DNA of 64,000 nucleotides from Oncomelania hupensis (Eukaryota; Mollusca; Gastropoda; Littorinimorpha; Pomatiopsidae). Of the stretch, positions 59,172 to 64,000 are shown one piece after another. Both the position numbers and the translations under genes were made by a program. The first letter of the stretch is position 1. Every line of letters starts with the position of its first letter. The notes below the pieces were generated by a model. It saw only the letters and a list, made by a program, of their open reading frames with translations, did no database searches and had not been told where the DNA came from. The stretch lies in the NCBI GenBank assembly GCA_036898135.1, contig JBAHVR010000315.1, positions 1 to 64,000 on the forward strand, written 5' to 3'.

Positions 59172-59552
59172 AAGGGTGGCCTCGTAGCGTAGTAATTAGT
59201 TGCGGGTTTGAATCCCACAAGGGGCGAATGTATGTGACTTAGATGCGAGACTATTGAGTTCACCAAGGGTTTTCTCTGGGTACTCCAGTTTCTTCCCATC
59301 TTTCAATAATGGTAAAGGATGCAGTCAATCTAAATATTTCAAAAATATAAATTCCCTTTCCTTTCCATCTTCTTAGAGTGATCTCCCTGCATTTACACCA
59401 CATGTTTGAGTGATAGATGTGTTTGTTGTGTGTGTGAGAGTGGATAAAACATGTGAGCTCATATGTTGTTGCTATAGGTCGCCGCACTTTGAGCCTGACT
59501 GGTGATTTGGAGCAAAGCGCTATATAGCATCCAGTATTATTATTATTACACG
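59172..59552 (+). mobile_element. tRNA-derived SINE with (ATT)n tail
   Basis: The head GGCCTCGTAGCGTAGTAATT lacks the anticodon region but retains the B box GGGTTTGAATCCC. The body matches 50726-51560 and 779-1340 (TATGTGACTTAGATGCGAGA, TACTCCAGTTTCTTCC). The 3' end is GGAGCAAAGCGCTATATAGC then ATCCAGTATTATTATTA. Confidence 0.85.
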
Positions 59553-59554
59553 CT

Positions 59555-59905
59555 CTCTTGTACTGTCATGCTATCAAGGCTGGGCATAGTGACAGTGTAA
59601 GGCTACATGCACTCTTGTACTGTCATGCTATCAACACTGGGCATAGTGACAGTGTAAGGCTACACGCCCTCTTGTACTGTCATGCTATCAACACTGGGCA
59701 TAGTGACAGTGTAAGGCTACATGCACTCTTGTACTGTCATGCTATCAAGACTGGGCATAGTGACAGTGTAAGGCTGCATGTCGTCTTGTACTGTCATGCT
59801 ATCAACACTGGGCATAGTGACAGTGTAAGGCTACATGCCCTCTTGTACTGTCAAGCTATCAAGACAAGGCGTAGTGACACTATAAGGCTACATGTCATCT
59901 TGTAA
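59555..59905. repeat. ~57-bp minisatellite, six copies
   Basis: Units of CTCTTGTACTGTCATGCTAT followed by CAACACTGGGCATAGTGACA and GTGTAAGGCTACATGC. It shares TGTACTGTCATG with the array on the other side of the SINE. Confidence 0.93.
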
Positions 59906-59906
59906 T

Positions 59907-60130
59907 GTCCTATCCTATCCTATCCTATCCTATCCCGTAACTCGGAGGTCATAGGGGCACCACAGATGATCGTTTAACCAGCGTACTCCATCTTTCCCTG
60001 TCCTCAGCAACCCTGATTGTTTCGCTCAGTGTCAAACCAGTCCATTCTCGAATGTTGTCCTCCCACCTCTTCTTCGGTCTCCATCTTCTTCTACCTCCTA
60101 GCACTGTGCCTTGCAGGATGGTCTTTGCAA
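59907..60130 (-). mobile_element. (GGATA)-tail LINE 3' fragment
   Basis: Minus copy with tail (TATCC)n on the plus strand from 59909 and the C-terminal LINE sequence up to GATGGTCTTTGCAA. A 7-bp duplication, TTGTAAT, lies at 59900-59906 and 60131-60137. Confidence 0.88.
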
Positions 60131-60154
60131 TTGTAATACCATGTTATCAAAATG

Positions 60155-60238
60155 TCCCAACGCTGTATCTCAGTGGTAGAGCGTTGATCTGGCACACCCA
60201 TGACCCAGCTTCAAACCCCATAGTGGGAAAGATTAAAG
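60155..60238 (+). mobile_element. tRNA-like SINE head, decayed
   Basis: TGTATCTCAGTGGTAGAGCG resembles an A box and CAGCTTCAAACCCC a B box, about 40 bases apart. The acceptor stem does not pair well. No typical SINE body follows. Confidence 0.55.
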
Positions 60239-60319
60239 TGGACATTTTTCCAAGTCCATCTTATCAGTAGGATTGCTGCAGTGGTATCCCTCTTCCCTGG
60301 CATAGTTATCCCCATCTGC

Positions 60320-60970
60320 CTACTGTCAATGAACAGTGTAGACGTCAAACTTCAAACTCAATTGTATCAAAAATACACCTGCCTACTGTCAATGAACAAT
60401 GTGGACGTCAAACTTCAAACTTTATTGTATCAAATATACACCTGCCTACTGTCAATGAACAATGTAGACGTCAAACTTCAAACTTCATTGTATCAAATAT
60501 ACACCTGCCTACTGTCAATGAACAATGTAGACGTCAAACTTCAAACTTCATTGTATCAAATATACACCTGCCAACTGTCAATGAACAGTGTAGACGTCAA
60601 ACTTCAAACTTCATTCAATGTATCAAATATACACCTGCCAACCGTCAATGAACAATGTAGACGTCAAACTTCAAAGTTCACACAATGTATCAAATATACA
60701 CCTGCCTACTGTCAACGAACAGTGTAGACGTCAAACTTCAAACTTCATTCAATGTATCAAATATACACCTGCCTACTGTCAATGAACAATGTAGACGCCA
60801 AACTTCAAACTTCATTCAATGTATCAAATATACACCTGCCAACTGTCAATGAACAGTGTAGACATCAAACTTCAAAGTTCATACAATGTATCAAATATAC
60901 ACCTGCCAACCGTCAATGAACAATGTAGACGTCAAACTTCAAAGTTCATTCAATGTATCAAATATACACC
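60320..60970. repeat. ~60-66-bp minisatellite, ten copies
   Basis: Units of TGTCAATGAACAATGTAGAC followed by GTCAAACTTCAAACTTCATT and CAATGTATCAAATATACACC then TGCCTAC. It ends about 50 bp from the next AP-4 mu-like exon (at the donor side). Confidence 0.95.
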
Positions 60971-61022
60971 TTCAGCAGCTCAGTTAGCTGCAGAAGAACC
61001 ATTCATTCCGCAGTATAGTTAC

Positions 61023-61129
61023 CTCCCCTGCAGTGGGTGCAATACTCAGAATTCTCCTGCCATCAAACAGCTCAGGATTGACGTTGTGATGAAGCTTGTA
61101 GTGACTCAGCTTTACTGACCCGCCAAACG
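61023..61129 (-). CDS. AP4M1: AP-4 mu-like, mu-homology exon 2
   Basis: 107 bp on the minus strand, phase 1 to phase 0, after GATGATTTCAG and before GTAACT. It encodes FGGSVKLSHYKLHHNVNPEL then FDGRRILSIAPTAGE. The F/L-H-x-x-V-N...F-x-x-x-R-I-L-x-x-x-P-x-x-GE pattern is the strongest evidence for AP-4 mu: AP-1 and AP-2 usually have V-S-F-V/I-P-P-D-GE here. Confidence 0.87.
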
Positions 61130-61139
61130 CTGAAATCAT

Positions 61140-62100
61140 CATTATCGTCATCATCATCTTCTTATTACAGACCTGCCTACCCTCAATTTGAAGTTTCCGT
61201 ATTAGCTTTTTCAAATTTCATTATTACTATTACGATTTCCGTATTTACTTTTACTACCTTGTTTTTGCACTCATCCTTTTTGATATTATGCGAAGAATCC
61301 AGTGATAGATTGATTTGCTGCCACAATGATCTTTTTCTTCTCCAAAGCCTCGTAATTCTTCATAAACTGTGGGCCTTCCGCGAGCCGCTTGATGTCGTTC
61401 ATTATTCATATCACCGGCGGAGATGCCAAACTGGTTCGCACAAATCGTACTTTTGAGTCAGTGCTGCCGCGAATAACGAAAGGACACTTTTCCGAATACG
61501 AGGCAAGAAATGTCCGCCCCTTGCGCGTTTTTTTTTTTAAAGATTCAGATTCACAATCACTTTGCTTAGCCATTCGTTTGAACGCCATGTTTTAAATTCT
61601 GTCTCACGAGCTTTACTGCGACTGTGCAAAAACGGGTTCGGCAAACTTCGGTGCCTCTACCGGAAACTTCGATGTCACAGGTCTCCACTGTGACTGCGCA
61701 TTGCGGCATTAAACCTTCGGAAAAAGGTCATGCGGTGCATTACCACAGGCCAACGATTTCGATTTTTTTTCTTTATCATTTTTTTAAATTTCCGTACCGT
61801 AAAACAAATATCCGTATTTTCTTGCCGAGTTTTTCAAATTTCCGGAAAAAATACGGAAATTCCTTACGGGTAGGCATGTCTGTTATTACTACTATTACTA
61901 TTACTTACTATTACTACTACTACTACAACCACGCCACAAGAGATATTGTCCCTTTAGTTTCATGCCTTGTATGAACTTTTTCAATCATTAGTACAATTAT
62001 TAACCATTCAACTCCACAAATAAAAACATAAAAAAAAAACAAATTTTAAGAAAAAGGGAAATGGCAGGAAACTACAGTAAACTAAACAAAACAAATAAAT
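61140..62100. other. Intronic DNA without recognised features
   Basis: Several TTTCCGTATT-type short repeats (61195-61260 and 61795-61860) bracket a stretch with small ORFs on both strands. It may be an unrecognised transposon, but no termini or domain were identified. Confidence 0.35.
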
Positions 62101-62109
62101 TAAATAAAT

Positions 62110-63092
62110 AACCCAAACCCTAACCCTGAACATTCCAACTAAAAGCATTCAAAACTGTACTGCAGATGTTCGTGACTGGATGATGGTCAACAAACTTCAA
62201 CTTAATCAAGACAAAACGGAAATTCTTATTGCACCAAAATATAATGCCATAAAGTACCTCCCTACCGAAATGCAGATTGGGGAGAATACGATAGCATTTT
62301 CAGAGTGTGTCAGGAACTTGGAGGTGTTGTTCGATTCTTCCTTGTCAATGAAAGAACAAGTTTCTAAAGTATGTTAACTAGCTAACTATGAGCTACGTAG
62401 AATTTCAGGCATCCGCAGGTACCTCACCACTGATGCAACTAAGACTCTTGTAGTCTCTTTCGTGCTCTCGCGAGCGATTGGACTATGGAAATAGTCTACT
62501 TGCGGAAGCCCCAAATTCCCTTACAAAGAAACTTCAAAAAGTTCAAACTTCAGCAGCACGGTTGATTTTAAGATCGCAAAGACGCCAACATATTACACCC
62601 CTTCTCAAAGAACTCCATTGGCTCAAAGTGTATGCAAGGATACAATATAAGGTTGCATGCATGTGCTACAATGCACTATCAAACAACACCCCTTGGTATC
62701 TGTCAGACCTCCTCCATATCTACACACCTTCAAGATCTCTCCGCTCTATTAATGACACCATGAAACTAAAACCTCAAGCATTTACAAACAAATCATGTGG
62801 TGAGAGATCATTTTCTTTTCAAGGACCATCGATATGGAATAGCCTCCCAGCCGATGTACGCCTACGCGACATCCTACAACTTTTAAGAAAAAGTTGAAGA
62901 CATACCTTTTTACTGCCACATACAATAAAAACGCTTTTTTAATTTTGTATATATATATATTTTTTTTTTTGATGCTATTTGTGTGTGTGTCTGTGCGGTA
63001 CACATGGTGTGTGTGGGTGTATGTGTGCGCTTTGATCTCTGCGAGGGAAAGCGCCTTATAAATAAATAATAATAAATAATAAATAAATAAAT
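62110..63092 (+). mobile_element. L2/CR1-like LINE, 3' part of reverse transcriptase
   Basis: 62180-62377 encodes DWMMVNKLQLNQDKTEILI and SLSMKEQVSKVC. After a frameshift, 62478-62897 encodes LDYGNSLLAEAPNSLTKKLQ, SAARLILRSQRRQHITPLLK, ELHWLKVYARIQYKVACMCY and GPSIWNSLPADVR. These are the thumb and C-terminal motifs of L2/CR1-type LINEs. The 3' end is GAAAGCGCCTTATAAATAAA then an (AATA)n tail. It is dead, with a stop at 62375 and frameshifts. Confidence 0.85.
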
Positions 63093-63115
63093 CCAATACT
63101 GCAAAGTCATCTGAC

Positions 63116-63236
63116 CAGCTTGCTGTCCTGGTTTGACAATCTGCAGGTCGTCACTGAGAGCGATCTTGATGTTCATGCTGGGGTTTGAACCTGTCACACC
63201 CACTGCACCCTCCACCTTCATGTGGCTCACCTCTCC
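63116..63236 (-). CDS. AP4M1: AP-4 mu-like, first mu-homology exon in the window
   Basis: 121 bp on the minus strand, phase 0 to phase 1, after GTTGGCCACAG and before GTCAGA. It encodes GEVSHMKVEGAVGVTGSNPS then MNIKIALSDDLQIVKPGQQA, the first strands of a mu-homology domain (x-x-V-x-G-x-x-x...M-x-I-x-L-x-x-D/E). AP-4 is a tetrameric trans-Golgi coat adaptor whose mu subunit reads tyrosine-based sorting signals through this domain. The longin half is not in the window and should lie beyond 64000. Confidence 0.82.
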
Positions 63237-63354
63237 CTGTGGCCAACATTAACATATTTCATTATCATCTCAGGTTCTTGTTCCCCAAAACAACTTAGTC
63301 ATAAGCTTACTTTACAAGCATATTCAACACTGGACCAATGGAGACATAGATCAT

Positions 63355-63462
<108 letters not shown>

Positions 63463-63468
63463 TTAGTA

Positions 63469-64000
63469 CAGTGGAACCTCCGGTATACGACCGTCCAAAA
63501 TCTGAGAAAAAACGGTCTTATAATAGAGGTGGTCTTATACCGGAAACAAGGGGTGGGGTGGGGGGAACTAGGGGGTCAGGCCCAGAGGGGTATGTAGTCA
63601 TAATTTTCACACTCACCAGCATGTATTCTCTGACAAAGGAAACTGTAAAACATGTTTCATTTTTAGCTTTGTTTTTTATTCACAACTTCAAAAATAGAAA
63701 ACAGTCGAAACCACTGCCAGACGCGTTCATACAAGTCTGTCAGTGCAGAAGCTCTCAGTTTCGATGTTTCCCTTTTCGCCACTTTCTCCACTCTCCCATC
63801 GTAGTTTCACAGATTCCTTATCCTTTATGATGAGCTGAATTTGGGTCTTCCCAACGTCTAAACTTCTTGCAATAGACAAACAACTCTCCCCATTTTCACT
63901 TCTTTCAATCACTTTCATTATCTCTGCCAAACTCAAAACGTTCCTCTTGCGCGACGCCATTTTGACAGCCAGTGTAGGCGAATAATGTCCCTTATTTGCG
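63469..64000 (-). mobile_element. Tigger/pogo-type DNA transposon, internally deleted, cut by window edge
   Basis: The inner end begins CAGTGGAACCTCCGGTATAC after a TA dinucleotide (63467-63468), the typical Tigger terminal repeat and target. The other terminal repeat should lie past 64000. Between them only the N-terminal part of the transposase remains. Confidence 0.8.
63727..63960 (-). pseudogene. Tigger/CENP-B-like transposase N-terminal remnant
   Basis: 77 codons starting ATG at 63960. Residues 1-50 form a psq/CENP-B-type helix-turn-helix: MASRKRNVLSLAEIMKVIE, then ENGESCLSIARSLDVGK and TQIQLIIKDKES. This domain binds the terminal repeats. The catalytic DDE region is missing: the frame ends at 63727 and the terminal repeat follows within 260 bp. 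It is an internally deleted, nonautonomous copy. Confidence 0.8.

Noticed and set aside
62108..62130. Telomere-like CCCTAACCC
   Set aside because: Only two to three imperfect units; too short to be a telomeric tract.

Overview
The window looks like nuclear DNA of a repeat-rich metazoan, most likely a marine mollusc and perhaps a gastropod. That is inferred from gene content (a synaptotagmin-14/16 gene and an AP-4 mu-like gene with many small exons in long introns), tRNA-derived SINEs with (ATT)n tails, several non-LTR retrotransposon lineages and an extraordinary density of minisatellites. The species cannot be named from the sequence. No prokaryotic genes, CRISPR arrays, rRNA or convincing functional tRNA genes were seen.

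Layout. 1-20 kb holds almost only tandem arrays (units of about 16-76 bp), long trinucleotide and dinucleotide tracts, a nested SINE pair (779-1340) and copies of a ~700-bp retroelement (8658-9151, 9457-10153, 11943-12371). 20.4-38.7 kb holds the 3' two thirds of a plus-strand synaptotagmin-14/16 gene: a long N-terminal linker exon, then six exons with phase-compatible splice sites that encode C2A and C2B and end in the family's C-terminus. 38.7-43.9 kb is intergenic: a 22-bp array, a 38-bp array and AT-rich DNA. 43.9-63.2 kb holds six minus-strand exons encoding a complete-looking mu-homology domain, best matched to AP-4 mu. Its 5' half (longin-like region) would lie beyond the window. The two genes are tail to tail.

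Mobile elements. A non-LTR lineage with a (GGATA)n tail is present as one long copy with a 723-codon open reverse transcriptase (52119-54290, minus) and at least six 5'-truncated copies, four with visible target-site duplications of 7-13 bp. A second lineage with an RNase H domain (33110-34062) shares its 3' end with the ~700-bp elements. There are also L2/CR1-like fragments, a hAT-like relic, a probable solo LTR (36878-38305) with 5-bp target duplication, and an internally deleted Tigger/pogo element at the right edge.

Most interesting structure. In both genes, tandem repeats are centred on or abut splice junctions. A 40-bp unit carrying the 5' splice site of a C2B exon is repeated 12 times (13 counting one beyond the LTR insertion). 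A 59-bp unit carrying the 3' splice site of an AP-4 mu exon is repeated about six times. Two further synaptotagmin junctions carry 30- and 35-bp tandem duplications, and two more arrays stop within a few to about 20 bases of exons. A perfect 64-bp inverted repeat with a 3-base spacer (45034-45164) lies about 170 bp from another AP-4 mu exon. All matches to known families were made by eye from remembered family motifs; no search was run.
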